From Thalassiosira profunda (lineage: Eukaryota > Bacillariophyta > Thalassiosirophyceae > Thalassiosirales > Thalassiosiraceae): 17,217 nt of DNA. Below are positions 7,198 to 15,342 of this stretch, in pieces. The first letter of the stretch is position 1; the number at the start of each line of letters is the position of its first letter. The position numbers and the translations under genes are program-made. The stretch covers positions 1 to 17,217 of the forward strand of contig JALLAP010000352.1 of NCBI GenBank assembly GCA_036939355.1, read 5' to 3'. The notes beneath the pieces are model-generated. The model was not told the origin of the DNA. It worked only from the letters and a program-made list of their open reading frames with translations, and ran no database searches.

Positions 7198-7412
7198 ACT
7201 GGAATAACGCCCGGGGCCTTGTTGATGGCGCCCAAGTGAACAATACCGATGCGCCCGCATCCAATCACGCCGACCTTGACCGGATCCCTGGCGCCGGAGT
7301 CCGCCGCCATTTGGAGCGCCGACGTGGGCCGCTGGAGGTTCACCGACGTCGGGGCAAACGCCGCCGCCGTTGCGGCGAGCAGGCACACGAGCACGGAGGG
7401 GAACCTGGCCAT
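7198..7412 (-). pseudogene. 5' part of broken second inositol-dehydrogenase-like gene
   Basis: Minus-strand ATG at 7412 (context CAACATGG) followed by a signal peptide VLVCLLAATAAA|FAPTS, then RDPVKVGVIGCGRIGIVHLG with the Rossmann GxGxxG motif, ending at GVIP where the retroelement begins. It matches exon 1 of the intact neighbour: the mature part is almost identical, while the targeting peptide has diverged. The remainder resumes at 2452. Without the insertion the reading across the site would be an in-frame Val codon, so the coding frame was intact before insertion. An aberrant short protein reading into the element is possible but has no support. Confidence 0.9.
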
Positions 7413-7735
7413 GTTGCTCCGCACGAGATGGCCGCTGCACATTTAGAGCCCCGCCGCCCCGGCCGCCGAGCCGAGGAAAAGAGGCGTCTTCCTCCCTTGC
7501 AAAAAGGTGTGACGTGTTGCGGGGTCGGCACTTTTTAGGGGTAATGAAAGATTTGGTGAAACTTTATCATGTATCATTGCAAATGCAAAGTGGTTGAAAA
7601 GAGCATTTGCCTACCCCAAACCCAGACAAATCTTTCAGCTTGAAGCCACCTGCGCCTCCTGCTTTTGCGAGCGCAGGCGCCAGGCCGATGCTGGCCGTGG
7701 CCCCATAATTTTTTCAAGCAGGGGTTGTCAACATC
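7413..7735. promoter_or_regulatory. Shared divergent promoter region of the duplicated dehydrogenases
   Basis: 323 bp between the ATG of the broken copy (-, 7412) and that of the intact copy (+, 7736). TGAAAGATTTG (7545-7555) and CAAATCTTTCA (7627-7637) are exact reverse complements, and CAAATGC (7580-7586) mirrors GCATTTG (7603-7609). The centre, near 7591-7595, lies close to the midpoint between the two start codons (7574). This fits an inverted gene duplication whose promoter halves still match. A single TGACGT (7510-7515) is a bZIP-type core but may be chance. No TATA box is convincing. Confidence 0.55.
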
Positions 7736-9151
7736 ATGGTCAGGATCACCTCCGCCCTCGTCTGCCTCCTCGCCTCCCAGGCGGCGGCGTTCGCCCCGCC
7801 GTCGTCCCGCCTCGCGCGCCCGTCGGCCCTCCAGATGTCGACGGACACGGGGAACAAAGATCCCGTCAAGGTGGGCGTCATCGGCTGTGGGCGCATCGGC
7901 ATCGTCCACTTGGGCGCCATCAACAAGGCCCCCGGCGTTCTGCCAATCGTCGTGTCTAACCCGACCGTGTCCAAGGCTGAGAAAGGTACGTAGTGCACAT
8001 CTGTGCACGTGGTGTGCCATCCATCTGCCACAGTGCGAGGCATGCTGACAACGCATTTCTCTGGTGATATTCAAACAGCTGCTAAAGATTTCGGGGTGCC
8101 AAAGTTCACGTCCGACGCCATGGAGGTGATCACCGACCCCGAGGTCGACGCTGTCTGGATCTGTTCTCCCTCACAGTACCATGCCGATCAGATCAAAGCG
8201 TGCGCCGCCAACGGCAAGCACGTCTTCTGCGAGAAGCCCATCGCCACCGATCTCGCGGAAACCGTCGAGGCCATCAATGCGTGCAACGAGGCGGGCGTGA
8301 AGTTGATGATTGGTTTGCAGCGGAGGTTCGATCCCAACTTCCTCCGCGTGAAGACGGCGATCGCGGACAAGGAGGTTGGCGACACGATCGTTATCAAGAC
8401 CTGCTCTCGCGATCCCGCCCCGCCCCCGTACGAGTACGTGAAGGGCGGCGGAGGCATCTTCAATGACATGGCCGTGCACGATTTGGATATGACCCGCTTC
8501 TTGGCCGGTGACGATCCGATCGAAATCTTGGCTGTTGGCTCGTGCCACATTGACAAATCGATCGAGGACCTGCCGGGCTCGGAGGCGTTCGATACTGCCA
8601 GCTGCATTGTTCGGTACCCCGGCGGAGTGAACGCGATGGTGGACGTTTGCCGTCAGAGCTCGTATGGATATGATCAGCGTGCAGAGGTTTTGGGCACGTC
8701 CGGCATGATCGCTACCGACAACGTGTACCCCAACACCGCGAAGATTTACAAGAATGACTTCACCGGAAACGCCGACATGCCGTTCGATTTCTTCCTCTCG
8801 CGCTACTTTGAGGCGTATGTTACAGAAACGGAGGCCTTCTGCAAATCGCTCGTTGATGATACTGAAGTGCCCTGCACTGGCATTGACGGACTTGTTGCGC
8901 TCGTGATGTCTCTGGCTGCGGACAAGTCTGCTGCGGAGGGTCGCTGGGTGAAGTTCAGCGAGATCATTGAACAGGTGTACTGCGCTAGCCCTACGGAGTG
9001 CTCGCTGATTGCGAACGATGAGATGTTCCCCGACGGCTTCAAGCCCTCGTCCAGCATCAAGGAGCTGGACAAGATTGTGGTGCCCGATGTGGATCAGCAG
9101 AAGAAGGATGGCTCGTTCATGGAGAAGTTCAAGGAGATGGTGTGGGGTTAA
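7736..9151 (+). CDS. Gfo/Idh/MocA dehydrogenase, inositol 2-dehydrogenase-like, predicted plastid-targeted
   Basis: Two exons, 7736-7985 and 8079-9151, joined across a 93-nt GT-AG intron in phase 1; 440 residues. It most resembles IolG-type enzymes, which oxidise myo-inositol or a related sugar/polyol with NAD(P). Seen: signal peptide ending AAA18|F19AP, the secondary-plastid 'ASAFAP' pattern; Rossmann motif GVIGCGRIG (47-55); HVFCEKP with Lys136; GGGIFNDMAVHDLDM with Asp213 and His217. Lys136, Asp213 and His217 correspond to the Lys/Asp/His catalytic set known for Bacillus inositol dehydrogenase. The C-terminal extension after about residue 390 (KPSSSIKELDKIVV...) is unremarkable. The start has a strong ATG context (ATCATGG). 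It sits head-to-head with its broken duplicate and is convergent, 56 bp apart, with the CpeT-like gene. Exact substrate is uncertain because this superfamily is broad. Confidence 0.92.
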
Positions 9152-9207
9152 AGGACAACGTATGTTCATTTCATCTCAGTTGCAAGGCTAGAAGTAGCAG
9201 TAACGCG

Positions 9208-10464
9208 TCATTTTTCGGAAGCTTCCACTGTTACACCAATGGCATGCATCTTTGTTTCATACGTGTCTGGCGTGCGGTATTCCTCTCCCAGCGTCCATCC
9301 CAACTCCTCACTACGGTGACATCTTTCCAGAGCGAGGTTTGGCTTCGCTCCCTCCTCATCCTGTCGTATCCTGATTTCGGACGCTCTCTTCAGTTTGTAC
9401 GGGACGCCCCGCCGGTTGCCATAAACGAACGGCATGCCTTCGCCCTCTCCGTTCGTCTCCTCCGCGTCCGGATCGTACCCCCGATCGTTGATCCAAAACT
9501 CGTCCTTCCACAGGCTGAGCTCGTCCTTGATCAGTATGCGCTTTCCAGGGATCATCGATATGGAATCGACGATGGCCCCCTTTTGCCCGGCTTCCATGGT
9601 GGCGTGGCAGGATTGTCCCGATGGCAGCGTCGTCGCAGCTCCGTCGCCGTACTCGTCGGCGGAGAGGTAGGGATGTTTTGCGGGATCCCAATTGGGTTCC
9701 CAGAGAACGTCGCAGCCGGGGAGAGCGTCCACCAGTGTCGATACGCCGACGGTTTGGAATCGTTGCCATTCTTCCGCTGCTATCTCCCCGTCCTCTTGCG
9801 AATTGCCAGCGTCTTCCCGCCATACGTCCCATGCTTCCTCCCACCACGAGCAGGGTTGCTCCGAGCACTGTCGAAGCCTTTGTTCCAAAGCCGGCAAAAG
9901 CGTGTGGAGTTTCATCCGCACCGGTTCATCGCCCGCATCTGCCGGGGGCGGCATCAGCCGGTACGCCCGGAATCGAAAGATCTGCCGCGGGTTGCCATTA
10001 AAATAAAATGCTGCTAGTATCCATTGGTCCCTCTCTCCAGCGTTCCCGTCGCATGGTTGGGGACACGGCACCAGCGTGCAGTGGATGTGCTCGTGGCCCC
10101 CGCCCTCTCCGGGCGTCAGTCCGCGCTTGCGGTCCTCGACGACCTGGGGATAGTTGTCGAAGTCTCCCTGAAAATGCGATAGGAGACGTGCGTAGTATGA
10201 TGACGTATCCGAGGTTGCACCGTCGGCAACTGTAGCGGCGGCTTCGTCCGATGATGTGTGGGCAAATTGCAATTCGAGCCCTCCGCGCATGCACCGAACG
10301 ACCGCTCTCGCGGGCGATGGCGACTGCACGTGATGTGTGCATCGGGTGCCACGCAGCAAAGTGAAACGGCTGGGACGCGGAGGCGAGAATGCCGCCGCCG
10401 ATAGCATGTTGCAATTGGTGATGATGCATGCCACCCATGCGCGGCAAAACTGGAGGGGCGTCAT
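9208..10464 (-). CDS. CpeT/CpcT-family chromophore lyase-like protein, predicted plastid-targeted
   Basis: Single exon, 418 residues from the only plausible ATG (10464); an upstream GTG is not used. The N-terminus is hydrophobic (FCRAWVACIITNCNMLSAAA) and breaks at Ala25|Phe26 (AAAFSPP), a plastid import junction. The body matches the CpeT/CpcT pattern: LLSHFQGDFDNYPQV near the start of the mature part, HEHIHC, a strand FRFRAYRLM, the central LPGCDVLWE, a Cys-containing turn, KRILIKDELSLWKDEFWINDRGYD, and PYKLKRASEI near the end. Known family members attach bilins to phycobiliproteins. Diatoms are not known to have phycobilisomes, so if the host is one the role must differ (another tetrapyrrole or photosystem factor; inference). 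It shares a 209-bp divergent promoter with the DsbA-like gene. Confidence 0.82.
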   Translation of the reverse strand: MTPLQFCRAWVACIITNCNMLSAAAFSPPRPSRFTLLRGTRCTHHVQSPSPARAVVRCMRGGLELQFAHTSSDEAAATVADGATSDTSSYYARLLSHFQGDFDNYPQVVEDRKRGLTPGEGGGHEHIHCTLVPCPQPCDGNAGERDQWILAAFYFNGNPRQIFRFRAYRLMPPPADAGDEPVRMKLHTLLPALEQRLRQCSEQPCSWWEEAWDVWREDAGNSQEDGEIAAEEWQRFQTVGVSTLVDALPGCDVLWEPNWDPAKHPYLSADEYGDGAATTLPSGQSCHATMEAGQKGAIVDSISMIPGKRILIKDELSLWKDEFWINDRGYDPDAEETNGEGEGMPFVYGNRRGVPYKLKRASEIRIRQDEEGAKPNLALERCHRSEELGWTLGEEYRTPDTYETKMHAIGVTVEASEK

Positions 10465-10673
10465 GGCGCTGCCCAGGAGGACGGGTGGGTGGGCGGAGGC
10501 GGAGGAGGAGGGGGAGGGGGCGGCGGCGCGTGGGAAGGCGCGTCGACGCTGGCTGGGACGAGCGCGAGGCACCCTTCCTTCTTTCCTTCACTTCCCTCTC
10601 CCCTCTCCATCTCCACGCGCGCGCTCCGCGACGCCAGCCACGTCCATTCTCCCCCTGCCCCCTCCGCAAACGT
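10465..10673. promoter_or_regulatory. Divergent promoter region, CpeT-like / DsbA-like
   Basis: 209 bp between oppositely oriented ATGs. The left half is a G/A-rich low-complexity tract with GGAGGCGGAGG-type runs; the right half is a long pyrimidine tract (CTTCCTTCTTTCC..., CCCTCTCCCC) ending just before the DsbA-like start. No defined motif is claimed. Confidence 0.4.
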
Positions 10674-11767
10674 ATGGTCATGTTCGCCGTCCAACGAAGC
10701 GTCCTCCCGTCCCTGCGGCGCACCGCGGCCGCCGCCAGGGCGCTCTCGGTATCGGCGTCGGCGCCCAAGCCGCTGGTTATCCCGGTCGAGCTCATCTCCG
10801 ATACCTTGTGACCCAATGGCTTCATCGGGAAGAAGCACCTGCACTCTGCGATGCGCACCGTCCTCTCCGAGCCGCTGCGCGACGATGGCCCGCCGCTGGC
10901 CTTTGCCGTTGTGCGGGTGCCCTTCTTCCTCGAGCCTGAATACGACGAGTCCAAACCTTTCATCGAGAGCAACAGGGATCGATTGGTGCAGAAGTGGGGT
11001 GGGAAGGAGGGGTGGGAGGCGCAGAAGCGCCGCCACGAGTACGTGCATCCACTCTCTCCAGTTCATGAGTAGCCATTTCTGCAATCATCTTACCCGCTTT
11101 TATCTTAGCTTGAAGGGCAGGGGCCTCGCCGCGGGCATCCCGTATTTCAACTTGGACAGGTTGGCCAGCAATTCGATGGCCTCACATCGGCTCATTCAGC
11201 ATGTCGGTAAGCGGTATGGGTTGGAAATGAGCGAGAGGCTTTACGATCGGCTGAATGTGTGAGTGCAAAATGCATCAGATGCAACATGCTGCTCGCGTTG
11301 CAATACATGCCCTCTTATTGCAATACTGATGCATTGTGTTCAGCTATTACTTCGTCGATGGTCATGCACTCAACGACAAGCCGCGATTGGCAAAGGTGGC
11401 GGCTGAAACTCTAGGCGAGGCACTTGCACACAACAACCCAGCCGGTCAGACCCCAATGAGCGAGGAGGAGATCTTAACATTTCTCGAGGGAAACGAAGGC
11501 CGGGCGGAGATTGAAAATGCACGTCGCGCATTGCAACAAATCGGAGTACACGGCATACCCAAGTTCATAATCGAGGGATCGCAGATTGTCGACGGTGCAG
11601 CCGGTCCTGATACGATTGTAAACATTTTCAGAGAAATCGAGAGGAGAGGGGAGGTGGCTAGCGGGCTGGTCTTCGGTGACATTCTTGGGATCAGTGAGGA
11701 GCTTGTGGAGAGAGGGAGCCACACCAGAGAGAATATGCTGGACGAAGTTGAACAAATTGCTTCCTAG
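10674..11767 (+). CDS. DsbA/FrnE-like thioredoxin-fold oxidoreductase, candidate selenoprotein
   Basis: Three exons, 10674-11038, 11109-11258 and 11344-11767; both GT-AG introns are phase 2 and restore one frame of 312 residues. The N-terminus FAVQRSVLPSLRRTAAAARAL looks like a mitochondrial presequence (inference). The fold is recognised from VIPVELISDTL-x-PNGFIGKKHL, VRVPFFLEPEYD, IPYFNLDRLASNSMASHRLIQH, YYFVDGHALND and GVHGIPKFIIEG (cis-Pro loop), the order seen in FrnE-type DsbA proteins. The usual CPWC site here reads TGA-Pro-Asn-Gly: codon 46 (10809-10811) is TGA exactly where the nucleophilic Cys belongs, and the frame is conserved on both sides. With a SECIS-like hairpin 60 nt past the TAG stop, selenocysteine insertion is the best explanation. 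Alternatives are a recent nonsense mutation or assembly error. A second ATG lies at 10680. Confidence 0.8.
10809..10811 (+). other. In-frame TGA at active-site Cys position (putative Sec46)
   Basis: ATC TCC GAT ACC TTG TGA CCC AAT GGC TTC aligns with the family's D-x-x-C-P-W-C-F/Y-I-G. Only the three catalytic-motif positions deviate, and the flanking residues are conserved. Removing the TGA by splicing would also remove conserved sequence. Confidence 0.6.
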
Positions 11768-11826
11768 CGGGGGTGCAAAACCGTGGCTTGTTGCAGATCA
11801 ATACGATGTTTGTTGTGTGTTGGTGG

Positions 11827-11893
11827 TGCCACTGAATGACGGATCAGCCATGCTGCCACTAGATGGCAGGGCTCGGTCCTGAGGAAGAGTGCA
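11827..11893 (+). promoter_or_regulatory. Candidate SECIS element in the DsbA-like 3' UTR
   Basis: Helix I TGCCACT (11827-11833) pairs with AGTGCA (11888-11893) with one bulge. An internal loop follows, then ATGAC (11836-11840) opposite TGAG (11880-11883), giving tandem G-A pairs. Helix II GGATCAGCC (11841-11849) pairs with GGCTCGGTCC (11870-11879) with one bulge. Then comes an unpaired ATG (11850-11852), a 6-bp upper stem CTGCCA/TGGCAG and a 5-nt loop. This is the eukaryotic type II SECIS layout with correct spacing from quartet to apical bulge, but the bulge reads AU (or CC if two pairs open) rather than AA. Confidence 0.55.
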
Positions 11894-11930
11894 TCATGAG
11901 CAAAAAAAAACGAGGACTGTCGTCGATCAG

Positions 11931-14900
11931 CTAAATATTCACTTTGCTATCTCTTGCCATTGTTGTAACCATCAGTTCTCTCAGCAGGACGGTTGCATAA
12001 CAACCACTTGCCAACTCGAAAGTAAATCTTGCACTGTCGACCACTGGATCCTCCAAATCACCATTGTTCTCCTCCGACGAGGGATCCAGATATTTCTGAG
12101 CAACTTTCTCCACCATTGAGTAAATTGATCGAACTATCGAAGGATTGTTCTGGTTTGCGGCGATCGTATCCTCCATAATCGCCGACGTGACTTCCGCTCT
12201 ATCATTTGTTCTTTGGGTCGCCAGATAATCCAGGGCCGCCCTCGTCCGCGGGGTGAACTGCTGCCGCAAAGAATTGGTCGCGGGCGACTGTTCCGGCGTT
12301 GTGGGCGTGGTTACCGTCTCGCGCGCCTGCGGGGACGTCGCGTTCGACGCCACCAACGGGAGTTGTTCTTCAGTAATGATTTCCCATCCAAGCCTGTTTG
12401 CTCTCTGGATCAGCTTGCGGTAGCTTCCTTTGGCAGTGGCCTCCGGAATGTTGCCTTTCTTGCACAGGTCGATTCCATCGTCTTTCAGCAGTTGTTGATA
12501 AAGCTCGCCAATCTCGTTTGAGGGGTACTGAACATTGTACCCAGGCAATGGCAGGACGATCTGCGAGATGTCTACACTCTCTGGATCAGTGACTACCTGC
12601 ACATTCATAGCCTCGGTCTCGTCACCAGTGCAGCTCTCGTCTCCTTCGAGGTATAAATCTCCTATGATCGGCCGCAGACCCCACCTGCGGACTCGTTCCG
12701 AAGCTACTCTGTTCCAAATGTAGGACTGATACGCATGAATCCAAAACAACCGTACGTTGTGGGGTATGCAGCGAAAAGCCTCCAATGCATTGCCGTACCT
12801 CAGGAGGCCTTTCAACAAGTCTCGCTCGCGCACCATTACACTGCGGTTTTTGGGGAAGGCTTTTAGTGTTGCCCGGGCGTCGCCTCCGCTCTTCCTCCAT
12901 ACTTGGCGCGCATTGATTTCGTCAGACCCAGGGCTATAAACTGCAGAGCTCCTGCCGGTCATTATCAAATCGATTGCCGCGTCGAAATCACGTTTGAGCA
13001 TGGCCTTCCCAACGTCAAAGGAGCGGACACCGACATGACTTCTCGATCCAGCATCGCCCAGGCGCTGTTCTCCGTAGAAGTTAATGAAGCCTGCTTCACG
13101 AACTCGAGAAATCATTGCCTCAACGTGGGATTTGTGGACAGGCACAAACGATTCTTGCCAGGACTCTTCTCCTTCCGTTTGTATCCGTTGCACGCGCCTC
13201 AGATTGCGCAAGGTGATCTCAAAGCGATCTGGAGAGGATTTCCCGGTGAGATACGTGGCAAAGCTAATGATACAAATGCACTGGACTCACTTCCGAGAAG
13301 ACTTCCACGGTCGAGCAAGAAATCGTCAACTTTCACCAGATTGGATAGACGAACCTTCTTTCCCAAGGAATGGTTCGCCCGCTGAGCTCTTTGCATGTCC
13401 ACGTTACGGAGAGTGCAAAACTGGTAGGTGACGGCCTGCAGATCCTTCATCCCGGCAAGTCCAATGTCGCCCGGACGGCACCGCAACGCCTCCGTCAGGC
13501 TCTTGATCGCCACCTGGTGCTCGCATTGGTGCTTTTTAAGAACACAGAAGATGGCGGAAATGCTCGACCTTCCCTCTGGTTGGCGATTGTTTGGGATGCT
13601 GCCAGCTCCTCCGTCGTCCATTTTCCGCTTCTTGCCCAATGTGCGGATGGCGTTGAACGACCACTGCACAACGATTGCCGATGTCTGCCTGGCGTCGTCG
13701 TCGTCGGAATTCAATGGCACGTCATTCCTCGTGGAGGTATCGAAGTCGCGACGCCGTCCAGAAATGACTTGGTGGATTGCACGCCTCTCACTGCGCGGGA
13801 CGTCGGGTCGCAATCGAAGAACGAGGGCACCGTCTGAGTTCCGCATGCTTCCTTCCTTTGTATCATCAGACGCATTCCCCTTTTGCACCGACTGCTCGTT
13901 GTGATCGTCCCCCCTATTCTTTCTCCATTTCTTGGACTGCTTTGGACGGGCTCTGTTGTTGCGTTGCCCATTGCTCGGTGCAGACACGGGGCCCTTGTTG
14001 CGAAACGCGTACAGCAATAGAATGTCCTCACATGGGCTGAACAGGTATTGGGCAAGAGGGAAGAAGGTCGTGTCGATGCTGACTTTGACCGACTGCCCAT
14101 TCGTTCCGTTTGCCCTGCCATCTCCGCTCGTAGCGTTTGCTTTTGATGTGCCCGTCTCTGTTTGGAGCAGAGGAAATGCCTGTCGTATGCACTGATGGAG
14201 CTGCTTTCTGTCATCTTTGCTGCTCAGTTGCCCCGTTGGTATCCGGACAGTGTTTATGCCATCGTCTTCGCCTTTGACCGGCTCGGTGGCTGGCTGGGTT
14301 ACAGACTCAAGTTTCTCAAGTGCCAAACGTTGCAAGTGTGCCAGATCGTTCATTGTTGCGTTGGCCTTTGCATCTGGGCCTTTCTGGTTCGTCTCATTAA
14401 ACCCGGTATCCCCATCAGACAGTTGATCCTTCTCAGAGTGGCATCTTACTAATATCCGACGCAATATGGCGGTGGGGTCCAATTGAGCCGAGCAGTGCTG
14501 CTTCCTTTCGCTTTCACTCTTTTGGGACGTTGTTGCGACTGTTGTTTGTTCTTCTGATTGCAATGGCATTGATGATGTAGCGTCGTCTGAGAGTTTCAAA
14601 GTGGTTGGGGACTTCTCGCCTTCTTCCACGCTGCCACCTTTCTCCCCGGTTGAAAGTCCGCTGTCCTCATCGCATTTGCAATCCCCTCCGTCTCCATCCT
14701 TCTCGCATTGCGTGCCAGACTCCGAGCCGTAGTCTAGCCCCGCAATCCTGCGGGCCCACCCGGGCCTCCTTCTGTACTTGCCGGTGCTGTGCCTGCCCCC
14801 CTTGCCCGCCGGTGCGTCCTCCTCGCCTCCGCGCCCCTTGCCCTCCTTGGGAGGCGCCCACCCGATCTCCCGCACCACAAAGTCCTCGGGTCTGGACTTG

Positions 14901-15133
14901 ACGTCCCCCACGATTTCCCACGTGTCCACCGCTCTTCCATCGCGATTCTGATCATCGATGGGCAGTACCGTGGAGGGTGGCGAGACAGACGCTGAGCCAT
15001 CACACCCCTCCCCCTCCTTCCCGCCATCCTCGACGGGGGGCGATGGGAGGGAATGCGGCGGAGGCGAGACAAACACCGAGCTGATGCCGATGGTGGAGAG
15101 GTGGCGGTGGAGGGGCGGGAGGGTCCGCGACAT
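11931..15133 (-). CDS. TruD/PUS7-type pseudouridine synthase
   Basis: Two exons on minus, 15133-13291 and 13228-11931, with a 62-nt intron (GTGAGT...CCAG, 13290-13229, phase 1). Splicing joins LLG and RFEITLRN through an Asn codon, recreating the family's GNRF motif. The product is 1046 residues, longer than typical PUS7 because of low-complexity charged insertions between about 95 and 480. Seen: PEDFVVRE (82-89), GDIGLAGMKDLQAVTYQ with the catalytic Asp (residue 564, codon 13442-13444), GFINFYGEQRLG, WIHAYQSYIWNRVASERVRRWG and LPLPGYNVQYP, all hallmarks of TruD. It isomerises uridine to pseudouridine in tRNA (position 13 in known relatives) or mRNA. MSRTLPPLHRHLSTIG could be an organelle presequence. 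A further ATG at 15265 would lengthen it by 44 residues but would overlap the divergent gene's leader. It is convergent with the DsbA-like gene, 163 bp apart. Confidence 0.93.
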
Positions 15134-15342
15134 CGTTAGGAGGGCGGGGGCGGGGGCGTCTGGGGGCTGATGTTTGCTCCTTTGGCGCCTTTGCGGCGGC
15201 GGTAATCGGCTAAATGGCCCGTTTTGCAACTGACCCGGCTTTTGTGTTTGGGCGCCATGGATCATTTATCCGCGACGCCGGCTCTTCTCTCCTCCCTTCA
15301 TTTTTCAGGTTCAGGGGCGTGCGGTGCACGGGCGGGTGCACC
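15134..15342. promoter_or_regulatory. Divergent promoter region, TruD / AP2-repeat gene
   Basis: 209 bp between the preferred start codons. It contains alternative in-frame ATGs for both genes (15265 on minus, 15214 on plus). The context favours the inner ATG at 15343 (CACCATG). A TTTTTCAG at 15301-15308 resembles a 3' splice site, so the plus gene may have an untranslated first exon. No clear core promoter motif. Confidence 0.35.

Larger units (their letters stand above)
2453..7198 (-). mobile_element. Tyrosine-recombinase retrotransposon, Ngaro/PAT-like, with split direct repeats
   Basis: A 4.75 kb element transcribed on the minus strand. Read in that direction it runs: A1 (7197-7059), leader, reverse transcriptase/RNase H frame, overlapping tyrosine recombinase frame, B1 (2984-2851), A2 (2850-2712), a 124-bp spacer (2711-2588), B2 (2587-2454). 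A1 and A2 are identical over 139 bp, and B1 and B2 over 134 bp. The A1...B1A2...B2 order is the 'split direct repeat' arrangement known for PAT and Ngaro elements of the DIRS group. No methyltransferase-like domain is seen between RNase H and recombinase, which favours Ngaro over PAT/DIRS. There is no target-site duplication: the host gene is interrupted at a TG dinucleotide (minus strand) that is also present at both element ends and at the B1/A2 junction. An adenine-run frameshift breaks the recombinase frame, so this copy is probably non-autonomous now. Confidence 0.88.

Noticed and set aside
2453..7198. Interpretation as an LTR retrotransposon
   Set aside because: No terminal LTR pair, no protease or DDE integrase, no target-site duplication, and a tyrosine recombinase is present.
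2453..7198. Interpretation as a DIRS1-type element with inverted termini
   Set aside because: The repeats are direct and split, not inverted; no internal complementary region is seen.
7510..7515. TGACGT as a CO2/cAMP-responsive element
   Set aside because: One six-base word is expected by chance in this length; no second copy or spacing pattern supports it.
8171..9169. 332-codon open frame on the minus strand
   Set aside because: Antisense to the intact dehydrogenase; no domain signal.
10674..10811. TGA at 10809 as a true stop giving a 45-residue protein and a separate downstream gene
   Set aside because: The conserved fold continues in the same frame immediately after the TGA, and the first ATG after it (10851) lies within conserved sequence.
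11901..11909. A9 run as a poly(A) signal or retrotransposed tail
   Set aside because: No adjacent target duplication or hexamer; it lies between convergent genes and is uninformative alone.
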